Positions 51,496 through 63,329 of a DNA stretch of 64,000 nucleotides are shown here, in pieces. How positions within the stretch are numbered: position 1 is the first letter of the stretch; each line of letters starts with the position of its first letter. The position numbers and the translations under genes were made by a program. The DNA is from an uncultured Gammaproteobacteria bacterium. GTDB taxonomy: Bacteria > Pseudomonadota > Gammaproteobacteria > Pseudomonadales > Pseudohongiellaceae. The notes under the pieces are model-generated. The model was not told where the DNA came from. It ran no database searches and worked only from the letters and a program-made list of their open reading frames with translations. The DNA is taken from NCBI GenBank assembly GCA_913058135.1, contig CAJXPR010000001.1:1-64000 (forward strand), read 5' to 3'.

Positions 51496-51714
51496 ATGGC
51501 TAAAGAAGACCAGATAGAAATGGAAGGCGAAGTGGTAGATACACTTCCCAACACCATGTTCCGTGTGAAACTGGAAAACGGTCATATCGTGACCGCGCAC
51601 ATCTCCGGCAAAATGCGTAAGAACTATATTCGTATCCTCACCGGGGACATGGTCAAAGTGGAATTGACACCGTACGACCTGACCAAGGGCCGTATCACCT
51701 ACCGCGCCCGTTAA
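51496..51714 (+). CDS. infA: Translation initiation factor IF-1
   Basis: The 72-aa OB-fold protein is nearly identical to other bacterial IF-1 ([37 protein letters not shown]). It occupies the ribosomal A site in initiation. It has its own short upstream gap of 68 bp. No tRNA-Ser gene follows it, unlike E. coli. Confidence 0.98.
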   Translation: MAKEDQIEMEGEVVDTLPNTMFRVKLENGHIVTAHISGKMRKNYIRILTGDMVKVELTPYDLTKGRITYRAR

Positions 51715-51725
51715 TTCGCCACCCT

Positions 51726-51754
51726 GCTGACGTTGACCGTGGTCAACAATCAGC
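51726..51754 (+). terminator. Hairpin after infA, possible terminator
   Basis: GCTGA (51726-51730) pairs with TCAGC (51750-51754), enclosing GTTGACC-GT-GGTCAAC. The stem is strong but no U tract follows, so its terminator role is uncertain. Confidence 0.45.
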
Positions 51755-51783
51755 GGGCGCCGTTGAGCGACAGGCAGCCGTGT

Positions 51784-51823
51784 GCTAAGAACAGCCCTGA
51801 GCTAAGAACAGCCCTGAGCTAAG
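51784..51823 (+). repeat. Short tandem repeat between infA and clpA
   Basis: GCTAAGAACAGCCCTGA is present twice in a row (51784-51800, 51801-51817), and its first six bases once more. It lies just beyond the clpA stop. No function is apparent. Confidence 0.85.
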
Positions 51824-51829
51824 CAAAGC

Positions 51830-54142
51830 TCAGCTGTCCGCTGAGCTCAATTCCTTGCCTTCCGATTTTTCCGCTTTACTTCGGATCTCCAGTTCGACCT
51901 CGTTATTGCGGATAGACACCAGAGCCTCGCCACCGCTGCTCAGTCGGCCAAACAGAATTTCCTCGGCCAGCGCCTTCTTCAGTTTCTCCTGAATCAGACG
52001 ACCCATGGGGCGTGCGCCCATGGCCGGGCTGTAACCATGTTCGGCAAACCACTCGCGGGCGCTTTCGTCGACATGCAGCGTGACCTTCTTGCTGTCGAGC
52101 TGGACCTGCAACTCGACCAGGAACTTGTCCACGACCGTGCGGATAGTTTCCCTGTTGAGCGGACCGAATTGCACCACCGCGTCGAGGCGGTTGCGGAATT
52201 CAGGTGAAAAGCTCTTCTTGATAACTTCCATGCCGTCAGTGCTGTGGTCCTGATGGGTAAAGCCAATCGAGGCCCGGGACATTTCCTGCGCGCCCGCATT
52301 GGTGGTCATGATCAGAATGACGTTGCGGAAGTCAGCCTTGCGACCGTTATTGTCGGTCAGCGTGCCATGATCCATGACCTGCAGCAGTATGTTGAAGACA
52401 TCCGGATGTGCCTTTTCGATTTCGTCGAGCAGCAGCACGCAATGCGGATGCTTGGTGACTGCCTCGGTCAGCAGACCGCCCTGGTCAAAGCCAACATAAC
52501 CAGGAGGTGCCCCAATCAGTCGCGATACCGTGTGACGTTCCATGTATTCAGACATGTCAAAGCGGAGCAATTCAATGCCCATGATGCGGGCCAACTGGCG
52601 GCTGACTTCTGTTTTGCCGACGCCGGTGGGGCCTGAGAACAGGTAGGACCCGATGGGCTTGTCCGGTGTATTAAGACCGGCCCGCGACAATTTGATGGCG
52701 GTGGCCAGTGAGCCGATAGCCTCATCCTGCCCGAACACGACCATCTTGAGGTTGGACTCCAGTGTTTTCAGGTTTTCCACATCGGAGGTGGTCACATGCT
52801 GCGGCGGAATACGCGCAATGGAGGCCACCACCTTTTCCATGTCGGTTGCCTGAATGAGCTTTTTGCGACGGCTTTCCGGCAATAGTCGTTGCCAGGCGCC
52901 AGCTTCGTCGATCACATCAATGGCCTTGTCAGGCATAAACCGGTCATTGATATATCGTCCTGCCAGTTCCGAGGCGGCCCGCAGCGCATTATCGCTGTAG
53001 CGCAGCTCATGGTGTTCTTCAAAGCGCGACTTGAGGCCTTTGAGAATCTTGTAAGTGGTTTCAACATCTGGCTCTTCCACATCTATTTTCTGGAAACGAC
53101 GTGACAAAGCCCGGTCTTTTTCGAAAATACCGCGATATTCCTGATAGGTGGTCGAGCCGACACAACGCAGATCACCAGAAGTCAGGATGGGTTTAAGCAG
53201 ATTGGAAGCATCCATGACGCCGCCCGAGGCCGCGCCGGCACCTATGATGGTGTGAATCTCGTCGATAAAAAGCACGGATTCCGGCTTTTTCTTCAGTTCC
53301 GCCAGCAGGGTTTTAAAGCGCTTTTCAAAATCGCCGCGGTATTTGGTGCCGGCCAGCAGTGCACCCAGATCCAGCGAATAGATAACACTGCCTTTTAATA
53401 CGTCAGGTACCTGGTCTTCAACGATCTGGCGTGCCAGACCTTCGATAACCGCGGTCTTGCCTACGCCCGACTCGCCTACCAGCAGCGGGTTGTTCTTGCG
53501 GCGCCGGCACAGTACCTGAATGACCCGGGTCACTTCCTTTTCACGACCGATCAATGGATCTATCTTGCCCTGCCGCGCCATTTCGTTGAGATTGGTGGCG
53601 TAGGCTTCCAGTGCGCTGGCGGCCGTACCGCCCTCGTCGTCACTGTCCTGGCCTTCATGCTGCTGACCGTCCTGGGCGCCCTGGCCCGGGCCACTGTCGC
53701 CTGCAGCATGCCGGCTGATGCCATGGCTGATGTAGTTCACCACGTCGAGGCGGGCAATATCCTGCTGGCCCAGCAGATAGACGGCCTGGCTCTCCTGTTC
53801 GCTGAAGATGGCAACCAGCACATTGGCGCCGCTGACTTCCTGGCGTCCTGACGACTGTACGTGAAATACGGCACGCTGCAGTACGCGCTGGAAGCCGAGC
53901 GTGGGCTGGGTTTCGCGTTCGGTTTCCTCTTCCGGCACCACCGGTGTGGTGCTGTCTATGTAGTCAACCAGATTGGCTCGCAAACGGGCCAGATCAGCGC
54001 CGCAGTGCAGCAGCACGTCAACAGCCACGTCATTGTCGAGCAAGGCGAGCAACAGGTGCTCAACGGTCATGTATTCATGACGCCTGCCACGAGCGCTGGA
54101 AAAAGCACTGTTCAGGGTTACTTCTAAATCCCGACTTAACAT
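51830..54142 (-). CDS. clpA: ATP-dependent Clp protease ATP-binding subunit ClpA
   Basis: The 770-aa AAA+ unfoldase has an N-terminal ClpS-binding domain ([26 protein letters not shown]), D1 with Walker [16 protein letters not shown], and D2 with [15 protein letters not shown]. The [15 protein letters not shown]alker B and an IGF-type ClpP-binding loop in ASIGF are present. It feeds N-end rule and other substrates to ClpP, which is not in the window. GGGAG precedes the ATG. It follows clpS by 64 bp. Confidence 0.97.
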   Translation of the reverse strand: MLSRDLEVTLNSAFSSARGRRHEYMTVEHLLLALLDNDVAVDVLLHCGADLARLRANLVDYIDSTTPVVPEEETERETQPTLGFQRVLQRAVFHVQSSGRQEVSGANVLVAIFSEQESQAVYLLGQQDIARLDVVNYISHGISRHAAGDSGPGQGAQDGQQHEGQDSDDEGGTAASALEAYATNLNEMARQGKIDPLIGREKEVTRVIQVLCRRRKNNPLLVGESGVGKTAVIEGLARQIVEDQVPDVLKGSVIYSLDLGALLAGTKYRGDFEKRFKTLLAELKKKPESVLFIDEIHTIIGAGAASGGVMDASNLLKPILTSGDLRCVGSTTYQEYRGIFEKDRALSRRFQKIDVEEPDVETTYKILKGLKSRFEEHHELRYSDNALRAASELAGRYINDRFMPDKAIDVIDEAGAWQRLLPESRRKKLIQATDMEKVVASIARIPPQHVTTSDVENLKTLESNLKMVVFGQDEAIGSLATAIKLSRAGLNTPDKPIGSYLFSGPTGVGKTEVSRQLARIMGIELLRFDMSEYMERHTVSRLIGAPPGYVGFDQGGLLTEAVTKHPHCVLLLDEIEKAHPDVFNILLQVMDHGTLTDNNGRKADFRNVILIMTTNAGAQEMSRASIGFTHQDHSTDGMEVIKKSFSPEFRNRLDAVVQFGPLNRETIRTVVDKFLVELQVQLDSKKVTLHVDESAREWFAEHGYSPAMGARPMGRLIQEKLKKALAEEILFGRLSSGGEALVSIRNNEVELEIRSKAEKSEGKELSSADS

Positions 54143-54206
54143 CGCTTTGTTCTCCCGGGCGATACGATAAGCGCACGCCTAATAGTCAGCATAAGCCCAA
54201 CTGAAC

Positions 54207-54542
54207 TCACTGATCAACCTCAACGTGACATAGCAGCGGCTGATTGTTCTCGCGCGAAAAATCATTCACCTGCTGTGCCTTGGTTTCTGCTACATCCCTG
54301 CTGTATACACCACACACGGCTTTTCCCTCGGTGTGGATCTTGAGCATGATTTGGGTGGCTTTCTCTGTCGGCATGTGGAAAAACTCCACCAGAATGACCA
54401 CCACAAAGTCCATGGGCGTATAGTCGTCATTAAAAATGAGGACCTTGTATAAAGGCGGCTTGGCCAATTTCGGTTTGCTGGCCGCCGTGGCCAGATCACC
54501 GTCGCGGCCGTCACCGGGATGATTGAACTTCTCGTCAGACAT
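54207..54542 (-). CDS. clpS: ClpS adaptor of the N-end rule pathway
   Basis: The 111-aa protein binds destabilising N-terminal residues and delivers the substrate to ClpA. PPLYKVLIFNDDYTPMDFVV contains the NDD-TPM hydrophobic pocket motif; HTEGKAVCGVYSRDVAETK supplies further pocket residues. The first 35 residues are a flexible arm. The start is uncertain: ATG 54542 (MSDEKFN) or 54557; neither has a clear ribosome site. Divergent from cspD. Confidence 0.95.
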   Translation of the reverse strand: MSDEKFNHPGDGRDGDLATAASKPKLAKPPLYKVLIFNDDYTPMDFVVVILVEFFHMPTEKATQIMLKIHTEGKAVCGVYSRDVAETKAQQVNDFSRENNQPLLCHVEVDQ

Positions 54543-54770
54543 AGTGTTTACAACCATTTCACGGCTAACGTGAGTGTTATATGGGGATGAATCTAGGGTA
54601 TCACAAGCCACTTTAGTCTACTGCGGGATTACAACCTGTTGCAATTAGACAAAAATGGTGAATAATACGTTTTGACAGGGACGGGAAAACCCGTTAAGGA
54701 TAACACTTAGGGTCGAAGAACCCGACGTGTACGACAATTAAAATAAAATAACGTAGAGCGGAGTATTACA

Positions 54771-54992
54771 ATGGCTACGGGGCAAGTAAAGTGGTTTAAC
54801 AACGCAAAGGGTTTTGGTTTCATTCTGCCGGACGACGGTGGCAGCGATCTGTTCGCACACTACTCGGCTATCGGTATGGAGGGCTACAAAACTCTCAAAG
54901 CGGGACAGCCCGTTGAATTCGAAACTCTGGAAGGGCCCAAAGGCCTTCACGCCACCAACATCAGACCTGCGGAACAAGAGCAGCAAGCCTGA
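54771..54992 (+). CDS. cspD: Cold-shock-like protein CspD
   Basis: The 73-aa single OB-fold protein has RNP1 KGFGFI and RNP2 LFAHY and the CspD start [17 protein letters not shown]. In E. coli CspD inhibits replication in stationary phase; a similar role is likely since its divergent position from clpS is conserved. GGAG lies 9 bases before the ATG. Confidence 0.95.
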   Translation: MATGQVKWFNNAKGFGFILPDDGGSDLFAHYSAIGMEGYKTLKAGQPVEFETLEGPKGLHATNIRPAEQEQQA

Positions 54993-55024
54993 GTCTGTTG
55001 GTCTTAGCGACGTGATGCAATCGG

Positions 55025-55059
55025 CGGCGGTAGCCAGGTAGAGTGGCTATCGCCGTTTT
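55025..55059 (+). terminator. Terminator between cspD and icd
   Basis: CGGCGGTAGCCA (55025-55036) pairs with TGGCTATCGCCG (55044-55055), with one G-T pair, and is followed by TTTT on the plus strand. It ends the cspD transcript and separates it from the convergent icd gene. Confidence 0.85.
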
Positions 55060-55078
55060 GCGTCATCCTGCCGAAGAT

Positions 55079-56335
55079 TTATTGCATACGCGCAATGACG
55101 TCCTCGCCAAACCCGGAGCATGTGCGCAGCGTTGCGCCGTGCATCAGGCGGGCGAAGTCATAGGTCACCGTGCGCGCCCCAATGGCGCCATTCATGCCAG
55201 TGACGATGAGGTCAGCGGCTTGGTTCCAACCCATATGTCGCAACATCATCTCAGCTGACAGTATCAGTGAACCGGGATTGACCTTGTTCTGCCCCGCGTA
55301 TCTGGGTGCCGTGCCATGAGTGGCTTCAAACAGAGCCACCGTGGCGCCGATATTGGCGCCCGGCGCGATACCGATGCCTCCGACCTGTGCCGCCAGGGCG
55401 TCGGACAGGTAATCACCGTTCAGGTTCAGAGTGGCGATCACCGAATATTCTTCCGGCCTCATCAGCACCTGCTGAAGCATGGCGTCAGCGATGACATCCT
55501 TGATGATGACAGGCTGCCCGGTGTTGGGATTGTGCAGCTGCAGCCATGGCCCTCCGTCCAGAGGCCTGGCGCCAAATTCCCGGACCGCCAGGGCATAACC
55601 CCAGTCCTTGAAAGCACCCTCTGTGAATTTCATGATATTGCCCTTGTGCACCAGGGTCAGCGAGCTGCGGTTCTGATCGATGGTGTATTGAATGGCAGCA
55701 CGGATCAGCCGTTCTGAGCCCTCCCTGGACACTGGCTTCACGCCGATGCCACAGTCCTGAGGAAAGCGGATCTTGTTAACCCCCATTTCATTTTCCAGAA
55801 AATCGATGACTTTTTGCGCCTCCGTTGAGCCAGCCTGCCATTCAATGCCTGCGTAGATATCCTCGGAATTTTCCCTGAATATCACCATGTCGGTCTTGTG
55901 TGGTTCGCGCAGTGGCGATGGCACTCCCTCGAACCATTTCACTGGTCGCAGACAAGTGTACAGGTCAAGCTCCTGGCGCAGGGCCACATTCAGGGAGCGG
56001 AAACCGCCACCCACCGGCGTTGTCAGCGGGCCTTTGATGCCCACCACAAACTCTTTCAGGGCAGTCAGGGTTTCTGCGGGAAACCAGTCGCCGTCATAGG
56101 TGGCTGCGGCTTTTTCACCGGCGAAGATCTCCATCCATTTGATGCTGCGCTGGTCACCATAGGCTTTGTCGACCGCGGCATCGACCACCCTGATCATGAC
56201 CGGCGTGATGTCCACCCCGATACCATCGCCCTCTATAAACGGGATGATCGGGTTGTCGGGCACCGTCAGGGAGGCATCGGCGTTGATGCGGATTCTGCTG
56301 CCGTCGACCGGCACCGATGCGTGTTGGTAGGCCAT
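55079..56335 (-). CDS. icd: NADP-dependent isocitrate dehydrogenase
   Basis: The 418-aa TCA-cycle enzyme of the dimeric prokaryotic type oxidises isocitrate to 2-oxoglutarate. PFIEGDGIG, the phosphorylatable-serine loop [26 protein letters not shown] and [12 protein letters not shown] bind substrate. Lys and Tyr in the NADP site ([19 protein letters not shown]) point to NADP. The Ser in the loop is the site of AceK control in E. coli. AGGAG lies 6 bases before the ATG. Confidence 0.97.
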   Translation of the reverse strand: MAYQHASVPVDGSRIRINADASLTVPDNPIIPFIEGDGIGVDITPVMIRVVDAAVDKAYGDQRSIKWMEIFAGEKAAATYDGDWFPAETLTALKEFVVGIKGPLTTPVGGGFRSLNVALRQELDLYTCLRPVKWFEGVPSPLREPHKTDMVIFRENSEDIYAGIEWQAGSTEAQKVIDFLENEMGVNKIRFPQDCGIGVKPVSREGSERLIRAAIQYTIDQNRSSLTLVHKGNIMKFTEGAFKDWGYALAVREFGARPLDGGPWLQLHNPNTGQPVIIKDVIADAMLQQVLMRPEEYSVIATLNLNGDYLSDALAAQVGGIGIAPGANIGATVALFEATHGTAPRYAGQNKVNPGSLILSAEMMLRHMGWNQAADLIVTGMNGAIGARTVTYDFARLMHGATLRTCSGFGEDVIARMQ

Positions 56336-56407
56336 GTCATTCTCCTGCTCAACTCACCTGTTGAGGACGCGGAGTATAGCATCGTGCTGCGTGCTGCCCA
56401 ATTCCGC

Positions 56408-56413
56408 TATAAT
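56408..56413 (+). promoter_or_regulatory. -10 box directly before the pseudouridine synthase start
   Basis: A perfect TATAAT ends 7 bases before ATG 56421. If used, transcription would begin at or next to the start codon, giving a leaderless mRNA. The -35 region is poor, so the case is tentative. Confidence 0.4.
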
Positions 56414-56420
56414 GCGCCGC

Positions 56421-56990
56421 ATGCCACAACTCATCCTGTTCAATAAACCGTTTAATGTGCTCTCGCAATTTACCGGCGCTGCACCTGAAGAGACCCTGGC
56501 GCACTATTTGCAAGCGCCCGGTTTTTATCCGGCCGGCCGTCTGGACAAGGATTCTGAAGGACTCCTGCTGCTGACCGATTGCGGTGAAACCCAACAACGG
56601 ATCAGTAATCCCCGACACAAACTGGGCAAGATATACTGGGCGCAGGTGGAAGGCCTGGTTTCCGACGAGGCGCTGCAGCGTCTGCGCCAGGGAGTTCAGC
56701 TCAAGGATGGCATGAGTCTGCCCGCAGGCGCTGAGTGTCTGCCGGTGCATCAGGTGGATGAGTGTATCTGGCCACGCACGCCGCCCATCCGTGAGCGCAA
56801 ACTCATACCGACCTCATGGCTGGCATTGACTCTGTATGAAGGCCGTAATCGTCAGGTGCGCAGAATGACCGCCGCTGTTGGCCTGCCGACCCTGCGGCTG
56901 ATCCGGCAGCGTATCGGGAGCTGGCATCTGGGTGACCTGAAACCGGGTGAGCACCGGCTCATCACCCTGCCCCCGCGTTGGTGGCGCTAG
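56421..56990 (+). CDS. rluE: 23S rRNA pseudouridine synthase, RluE-like
   Basis: The 189-aa enzyme of the RsuA/RluB/E/F group has the catalytic Asp in [15 protein letters not shown] and [23 protein letters not shown] near the end. It lacks an S4 domain, as RluE does; E. coli RluE modifies U2457 of 23S rRNA. ATG 56421 or 56412 (MRRMPQL) are both possible; the second overlaps a -10 box. Divergent from icd. Its last 4 bp overlap the end of moaE. Confidence 0.9.
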   Translation: MPQLILFNKPFNVLSQFTGAAPEETLAHYLQAPGFYPAGRLDKDSEGLLLLTDCGETQQRISNPRHKLGKIYWAQVEGLVSDEALQRLRQGVQLKDGMSLPAGAECLPVHQVDECIWPRTPPIRERKLIPTSWLALTLYEGRNRQVRRMTAAVGLPTLRLIRQRIGSWHLGDLKPGEHRLITLPPRWWR

Positions 56991-57478
56991 CCGTTATCCG
57001 GATTCGAACGCGGTTGCCAACGGGCTGCCGCCTGATGATCCGATTCCCGGCTTTCAACCCAGTAATCCTGTTCCCTGGTCGTCTGCTTTTTCCAGAACGG
57101 CGCGGCGGTCTTCAGGTAGTCCATCACGAAGTGCGCGGCATCAAAGGCGGCGTCACGATGCTCACTGGCAGTGGCTACCAGCACTATCTGCTCGCCCGGC
57201 ATCAAGGTGCCGACCCGGTGAATGATGCGGCATACCGACAGGGGCCAACGGTCTGCGGCCTGTTCGGCTATTCCTTGCAAGGCTTTTTCGGTCATGCCCG
57301 GGTAGTGCTCCAGGGTCAGACTCTGTCCGGCTGACGTGCTGTTCTGCAGTTCGCGTACCAGACCACTGAATATCGTGATTGCCCCGGGGTTGAGGGCGAT
57401 GTCACGCACCAGGGCGTACTCGGCGGCCAGGTCAAAGTCGTGCTGTTGTACATCAACACGTATCATGGTGGTCATCAT
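56987..57478 (-). CDS. moaE: Molybdopterin synthase catalytic subunit
   Basis: The 163-aa protein joins with MoaD to insert two sulfurs into precursor [58 protein letters not shown] and the C-terminal PFWKKQTT with its key Lys residues are typical. The start overlaps the moaD stop by one base. It is the last gene of moaC-moaD-moaE; moaA and moaB are not here. Confidence 0.95.
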   Translation of the reverse strand: MMTTMIRVDVQQHDFDLAAEYALVRDIALNPGAITIFSGLVRELQNSTSAGQSLTLEHYPGMTEKALQGIAEQAADRWPLSVCRIIHRVGTLMPGEQIVLVATASEHRDAAFDAAHFVMDYLKTAAPFWKKQTTREQDYWVESRESDHQAAARWQPRSNPDNG

Positions 57479-57732
57479 CAGCCTCCGGTCATCGGCGGGA
57501 AGAATGCGATTTCTTCGTTGCCGGACAATGTGCGGGAGCGATCAACGACAGCCTGATCGACCGCGACCAGAACGGCATGCTGATCCTCCAGCAATTTCCA
57601 GGCACCGCCGCGGGCGGCGAGCAAGGCAGTCAGGTCGGCTACGGTGCTGATGTCTGCGCTGGCTTGCAGCGTTTCACCGTCACTGTCCAGTTGCTCTCTG
57701 ATGCTCGCGAAATAATGAATACTAAACATCAC
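57478..57732 (-). CDS. moaD: Molybdopterin synthase sulfur-carrier subunit
   Basis: This 84-aa ubiquitin-like protein ends in the diagnostic FFPPMTGG, whose terminal Gly is adenylated and thiocarboxylated by MoeB. The IHYFASIREQL start also fits. It is 2 bp from moaC and overlaps moaE. Confidence 0.95.
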   Translation of the reverse strand: MMFSIHYFASIREQLDSDGETLQASADISTVADLTALLAARGGAWKLLEDQHAVLVAVDQAVVDRSRTLSGNEEIAFFPPMTGG

Positions 57733-57734
57733 AG

Positions 57735-58217
57735 TTAATCTACCTTTCTCTTGTAGTGGCCTGATTTTCCGCCTTTTTTCTCTGTTACACGGATATCGCC
57801 AATGACCATGTTCTTATCCACGGCCTTGCACATGTCATAGATGGTCAAAGCGGCCACGGACGCCGCTGTCAGGGCTTCCATTTCCACCCCGGTCTTGCCG
57901 TCCAGGGCGCAGCTGGCGCTGATCAGTACCCGGCTATTGGCGGTGTCGAGTTCAAATGCCACGCTGACGGAGGTCAGCATCAGCGGGTGACACAAGGGGA
58001 TCAGGTCGGCGCATTTTTTTGCGGCCTGAATGCCGGCAATTCGCGCTACGGCAAGGACATCACCCTTTTTGTGGCCACCCCCGGCGATCAGCGCCAGCGT
58101 ATCCGCATGCATACGGATCTCAGCCTCGGCGGTAGCAACACGGGAGGTGACTGTCTTGCCACCGACGTCGACCATGTGGGCATTTCCCTGCGCATCCAGA
58201 TGGGTTAGTTCAGTCAT
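57735..58217 (-). CDS. moaC: Cyclic pyranopterin monophosphate synthase
   Basis: The 160-aa enzyme performs the second step of molybdenum cofactor synthesis. [33 protein letters not shown] and [26 protein letters not shown] are the family motifs. ATG 58217 is chosen for the conserved start MTELTHLD, with GGAAAG just before it. The open frame upstream has no family match. Divergent from nudJ with a 183-bp gap. Confidence 0.96.
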   Translation of the reverse strand: MTELTHLDAQGNAHMVDVGGKTVTSRVATAEAEIRMHADTLALIAGGGHKKGDVLAVARIAGIQAAKKCADLIPLCHPLMLTSVSVAFELDTANSRVLISASCALDGKTGVEMEALTAASVAALTIYDMCKAVDKNMVIGDIRVTEKKGGKSGHYKRKVD

Positions 58218-58400
58218 TGTCTTTCCATTATCGGGTGTGTGGTTCGGCGCTACCATTATCACCTGTATCGCCGACGAAGTGGAGGCATTTTCCGGTGTTT
58301 TCCGGTACAATGCCCGCCCTGTTGATGAGCCATCCAGGATATTGCCGCCGCTCGCGGTGCATGCCTCGAAATCTGACTGGACACGCCGAAAGAGCCCTGT

Positions 58401-58868
58401 ATGACATGGTATCCCCACCAGACCGTCGCTGTTGTTGTTGAAAAGCCGGACACCAGCGGCCCGCCGCAATTTCTTGTTGTGGAAGAATTAAAGAATGGCC
58501 GGGTGGTATTCAATCAGCCCGCCGGACACCTGGAAGCCAATGAGTCTCTGGCCCAGGCCGCCGTGCGCGAAGCGCTGGAAGAAACCGCCTGGCATGTTGA
58601 GTTGACCGGCTTTTTGGGTGTCTATCAAAGTGAATCAGCAGCCACGGGGATCTGTTATATCCGCAACTGTTTTGTTGCGCGGGCGCTGCACCTGGACGCC
58701 GGACGCACACTGGACACCGATATTGTGCGCACGCACTGGTTCACCCTGTCTGAACTGCAGACGCGACAGGCGCAGTTGCGCAGTCCGGCCGTGATCACCG
58801 TCATCGAGGACTACCTTGGCGGTCACGTGTATCCCTTAAACCTGGTCCGCAATCTGGGGCGCGCATGA
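58401..58868 (+). CDS. nudJ: NUDIX hydrolase, NudJ-like phosphatase
   Basis: The 155-aa protein has the Nudix box [20 protein letters not shown] followed by T, complete in its Gly, Glu and Arg positions. E. coli NudJ removes phosphate from thiamine and other pyrophosphates. The place before mnmA and hflD is conserved in Pseudomonas. Its stop overlaps the mnmA start by 4 bp. Confidence 0.9.
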   Translation: MTWYPHQTVAVVVEKPDTSGPPQFLVVEELKNGRVVFNQPAGHLEANESLAQAAVREALEETAWHVELTGFLGVYQSESAATGICYIRNCFVARALHLDAGRTLDTDIVRTHWFTLSELQTRQAQLRSPAVITVIEDYLGGHVYPLNLVRNLGRA

Positions 58869-59971
58869 ACAGCAGCACCAAGGTCATCGTTGGCATGTCC
58901 GGCGGCGTCGATTCGTCGGTGGCGGCCCTGCTGCTGATAGAACAGGGTTACCAGGTGGAAGGCCTGTTCATGAAGAACTGGGAAGAGGATGACGACACCG
59001 AATACTGCACCGCCAAAGCCGACCTTGCTGATGCCCAGGCAGTCTGCGAGCGTCTGGGCATACGGTTACATACCGCCAACTTTGCCGCTGAATACTGGGA
59101 TGGTGTGTTTGAGCATTTTCTGGCGGAATACCGGGCCGGCCGCACGCCGAATCCCGATATTCTGTGTAACCGGGAAATCAAGTTCAAGGCATTTCTGGAA
59201 TATGCGTTGATGCTGGGCGCCGATTTTATTGCCACCGGGCACTATGTGCGTCGTCGCCAGGACAATGGCGAAACGCTGCTATTGAAAGGTCGGGATGACA
59301 ACAAGGACCAGAGTTATTTCCTGTCCGCTGTCAGTGAGGACTGCCTTGCACGCAGTCTGTTTCCCGTTGGTGATCTGGAGAAACCTGCGGTGCGGGCACT
59401 GGCCGCCCAACATGGCTTTGTCACCAGCGACAAAAAAGACAGTACCGGTATCTGTTTTATTGGTGAGCGCAAGTTCAGGGACTTCCTGCAAAAGTATCTG
59501 CCCGCACAACCGGGTGATATTGTGACCGTTGATGGCGAGACCATCGGCAAGCACCATGGACTGATGTATCATACCTACGGACAACGTCAGGGTCTGGGCA
59601 TTGGTGGCCTGCAGAATCATGATGACGCGCCGTGGTATGTGGTGGGCAAAGATCTGCAGCGAAATCGCCTGATCGTGGCCCAGGGCAATGACCACCCTGC
59701 CCTGTTTTCGACAGCGCTGCAGGCCAGCCAGGTGATGTGGATCAATCACCGTGCGCCTGCGCTGCCACTGCGCTGTACCGCCAAGATACGCTATCGGCAG
59801 ACTGATCAGACATGTCTGGTGGAAGCTGATCCGGCGGCGGACGCCAACAGTAGTCACATCCGGGTGAGTTTCGACAAACCTCAGCGGGCGGTCACGCCCG
59901 GGCAGGCGATTGTATTTTATCAGGACGATATCTGTTTGGGAGGGGCCGTCATTGAGCAGTACTACCGCTGA
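58865..59971 (+). CDS. mnmA: tRNA-specific 2-thiouridylase
   Basis: The 368-aa enzyme places sulfur on U34 of Lys, Glu and Gln tRNAs, taking it from TusE. The PP-loop is [15 protein letters not shown]; catalytic cysteines are in [13 protein letters not shown] and [23 protein letters not shown] also fits. It is the terminal acceptor of the tus relay encoded at 21.5-22.9 kb. Confidence 0.97.
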   Translation: MNSSTKVIVGMSGGVDSSVAALLLIEQGYQVEGLFMKNWEEDDDTEYCTAKADLADAQAVCERLGIRLHTANFAAEYWDGVFEHFLAEYRAGRTPNPDILCNREIKFKAFLEYALMLGADFIATGHYVRRRQDNGETLLLKGRDDNKDQSYFLSAVSEDCLARSLFPVGDLEKPAVRALAAQHGFVTSDKKDSTGICFIGERKFRDFLQKYLPAQPGDIVTVDGETIGKHHGLMYHTYGQRQGLGIGGLQNHDDAPWYVVGKDLQRNRLIVAQGNDHPALFSTALQASQVMWINHRAPALPLRCTAKIRYRQTDQTCLVEADPAADANSSHIRVSFDKPQRAVTPGQAIVFYQDDICLGGAVIEQYYR

Positions 59972-60623
59972 ATTTTCCGATTGGGAATATCGCAATATTG
60001 CCCTGGCTGCAGTGACCCAGTGTGCAGTGCTGGTACATGAGCTGGCCACCGAAGGAAGTGCCTCTCGACATACCATGCGTGCATGTCTGCGGCCGGTGTA
60101 CCTGATGAATCCGGACTCGGTCGAGCAGCTTTTCCCAGACATAGCCGACTTCAATGAGGGCATCAAGACACTTCAGCACAGCTTTGACAGCGCCGGCCTG
60201 AAAGAAAACGCGGAGGTGGTCCGCTACATGCTCGGCATGCTGGTCCTGCAGCAGCGCCTGGCAGGTGAAAAAGCCATGCAGGCCACCATCGCTGAGCGTT
60301 TGCAGCAGCTATTACCGGACGAACCGGGTGTCGAGCCCATGGCCGAAGACATGCCTATCCAGGCCCTGCATGCAGACTGTTCTGCGCTGGCCCGGTTATA
60401 TCAGGACACCATCAGTAAATTGAGTTTCCGTATCCATGTGGCGGGGAACCCCGAGCATCTGCGCGACCATGTGGTCGCGGATCAGATTCGGGCGTTGTTG
60501 CTGGCAGGCATTCGCTCTGCTTTCCTGTGGCATCAATTGGGTGGCCGACGCTGGCATCTGTTTTTCTATAAAAAGCATATCCGCGAAACCCTGAGCGGCA
60601 TCCGGCGCAAACTGATCAGCTGA
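59952..60623 (+). CDS. hflD: HflD family protein
   Basis: The 223-aa helical protein matches HflD ([67 protein letters not shown]). In E. coli it is membrane-associated and influences lysogeny through CII; its cell role is unclear. I choose a TTG start at 59952 because GGGAGGGG is 6 bases upstream and no in-frame ATG fits the family start. It overlaps mnmA by 20 bp. Confidence 0.9.
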   Translation: MSSTTAEFSDWEYRNIALAAVTQCAVLVHELATEGSASRHTMRACLRPVYLMNPDSVEQLFPDIADFNEGIKTLQHSFDSAGLKENAEVVRYMLGMLVLQQRLAGEKAMQATIAERLQQLLPDEPGVEPMAEDMPIQALHADCSALARLYQDTISKLSFRIHVAGNPEHLRDHVVADQIRALLLAGIRSAFLWHQLGGRRWHLFFYKKHIRETLSGIRRKLIS

Positions 60624-60634
60624 GTGGCGGCTGA

Positions 60635-62044
<1,410 letters not shown>

Positions 62045-62064
62045 GGCGACATTGAGGAAACTTC

Positions 62065-63276
62065 GTGATTGAATCTTTATTGCCTGCCGATTTCGATCGG
62101 CAGCGTTTTTTGCGTGACTACTGGCAAAAAAAGCCGCTGTTGATCCGTGCCGGGGAACTGGCTTTTGTTGACCCCATTACTCCGGAAGAGCTTGCCGGCC
62201 TGGCCTGCGAAGAAGAAGTGGAGTCGAGACTTGTTCAGGTCAATGCGGCGCAGGACGCCTGGCAGCTGCGGCATGGCCCGTTTACCGAAGCCGAGTTTGA
62301 AGCCTTGCCACAGACCCACTACAGCCTGCTGGTGCAGGCCGTTGATCAATGGGTGGACGAAGTCAGTGCATTGCTGGCCGATTTCGATTTCATTCCGTCC
62401 TGGCGAATCGATGACGTTATGGTGAGTTATGCCACGGACAGCGGTAATGTTGGCCCCCATTTTGATTACTATGACGTGTTCCTGATTCAGGGCATGGGGC
62501 AGAAACGCTGGCAGATTGGTGCCATGTGCAACAGCATGACGCCGCGCAGGGACGAAAGTGGCCTGCGCTTGCTGAAAGACTTCAAGGCGGAACAGGAGTG
62601 GATAGTAAATCCGGGTGATATTTTGTATCTGCCGCCAGGTGTCTCGCATTACGGTCTGGCCATCGGCAACAGCATGACGTATTCGATCGGCTTTCGCGCG
62701 CCTGCGCTGGCCGATATCGTCGGCGGGCTTGCCGACCAGATCCTTGATGGCTTGACGCAGGACCAACGCTATGTCGACGTGTATCCCCAGCTACCGTTGC
62801 ATCCGGGCGAGATATCGGCAGATGTTGTTCAGCATGTACGTGACCGGGTTTTGAGCCTGCTTGACCGGCCCGAGCAGATCCGCCAATGGTTTGGCAAGAC
62901 CATGACCACGCCCAGATACGTCAACGATGAAACTGCAAGCTGCTGTGACCATCATGAGCATGCCGACCATGACCATGACGCACCTGCTATCAGTGACATA
63001 ATTACACTGCGCAGTGCGCTGGACGGAGGCGCGGAAGTGTTCAAGGTGCCCGGCTCCCGTTATGCCTATGCGCTGGATGATACACATGCCGAGCTGTTTG
63101 TTGACGGCGAGTGTTATCAGTGTCACTGGCGTCTGCTGACATTGCTGCAGGCCCTGAGTTCACCCGGGCATACTGAAGCACTGGACCCTGATGTGGTGGC
63201 GGCCTGCAACGCGGATGAGGAAGCAGCACAGTTGCTTCTTACGTTGTACAATCGTGGTTGCCTGATTATTGGATAA
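62065..63276 (+). CDS. roxA: Ribosomal protein oxygenase, RoxA/YcfD type
   Basis: The 403-aa JmjC 2-oxoglutarate oxygenase, like E. coli YcfD, should hydroxylate an Arg of ribosomal protein L16. The iron triad is H and D in GPHFDYYDVF and the distal H in PPGVSHYGLA. A dimerisation and winged-helix part follows. Between them, near residue 293, is a Cys/His-rich insert (CCDHHEHADHDHD) I do not know from YcfD. The start is GTG at 62065 with GAGGAAAC upstream. Confidence 0.92.
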   Translation: MIESLLPADFDRQRFLRDYWQKKPLLIRAGELAFVDPITPEELAGLACEEEVESRLVQVNAAQDAWQLRHGPFTEAEFEALPQTHYSLLVQAVDQWVDEVSALLADFDFIPSWRIDDVMVSYATDSGNVGPHFDYYDVFLIQGMGQKRWQIGAMCNSMTPRRDESGLRLLKDFKAEQEWIVNPGDILYLPPGVSHYGLAIGNSMTYSIGFRAPALADIVGGLADQILDGLTQDQRYVDVYPQLPLHPGEISADVVQHVRDRVLSLLDRPEQIRQWFGKTMTTPRYVNDETASCCDHHEHADHDHDAPAISDIITLRSALDGGAEVFKVPGSRYAYALDDTHAELFVDGECYQCHWRLLTLLQALSSPGHTEALDPDVVAACNADEEAAQLLLTLYNRGCLIIG

Positions 63277-63329
63277 ACTGTGGCTGAACTGTTTTTGCCA
63301 GCTGACAACGTTACTGACCCGGAAAAGTT

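Noticed and set aside
51784..51823. CRISPR array
   Set aside because: The copies are directly adjacent with no spacers; no cas gene is in the window.
51715..51829. tRNA-Ser between infA and clpA, as in E. coli
   Set aside because: The gap holds a hairpin and a tandem repeat but no cloverleaf.
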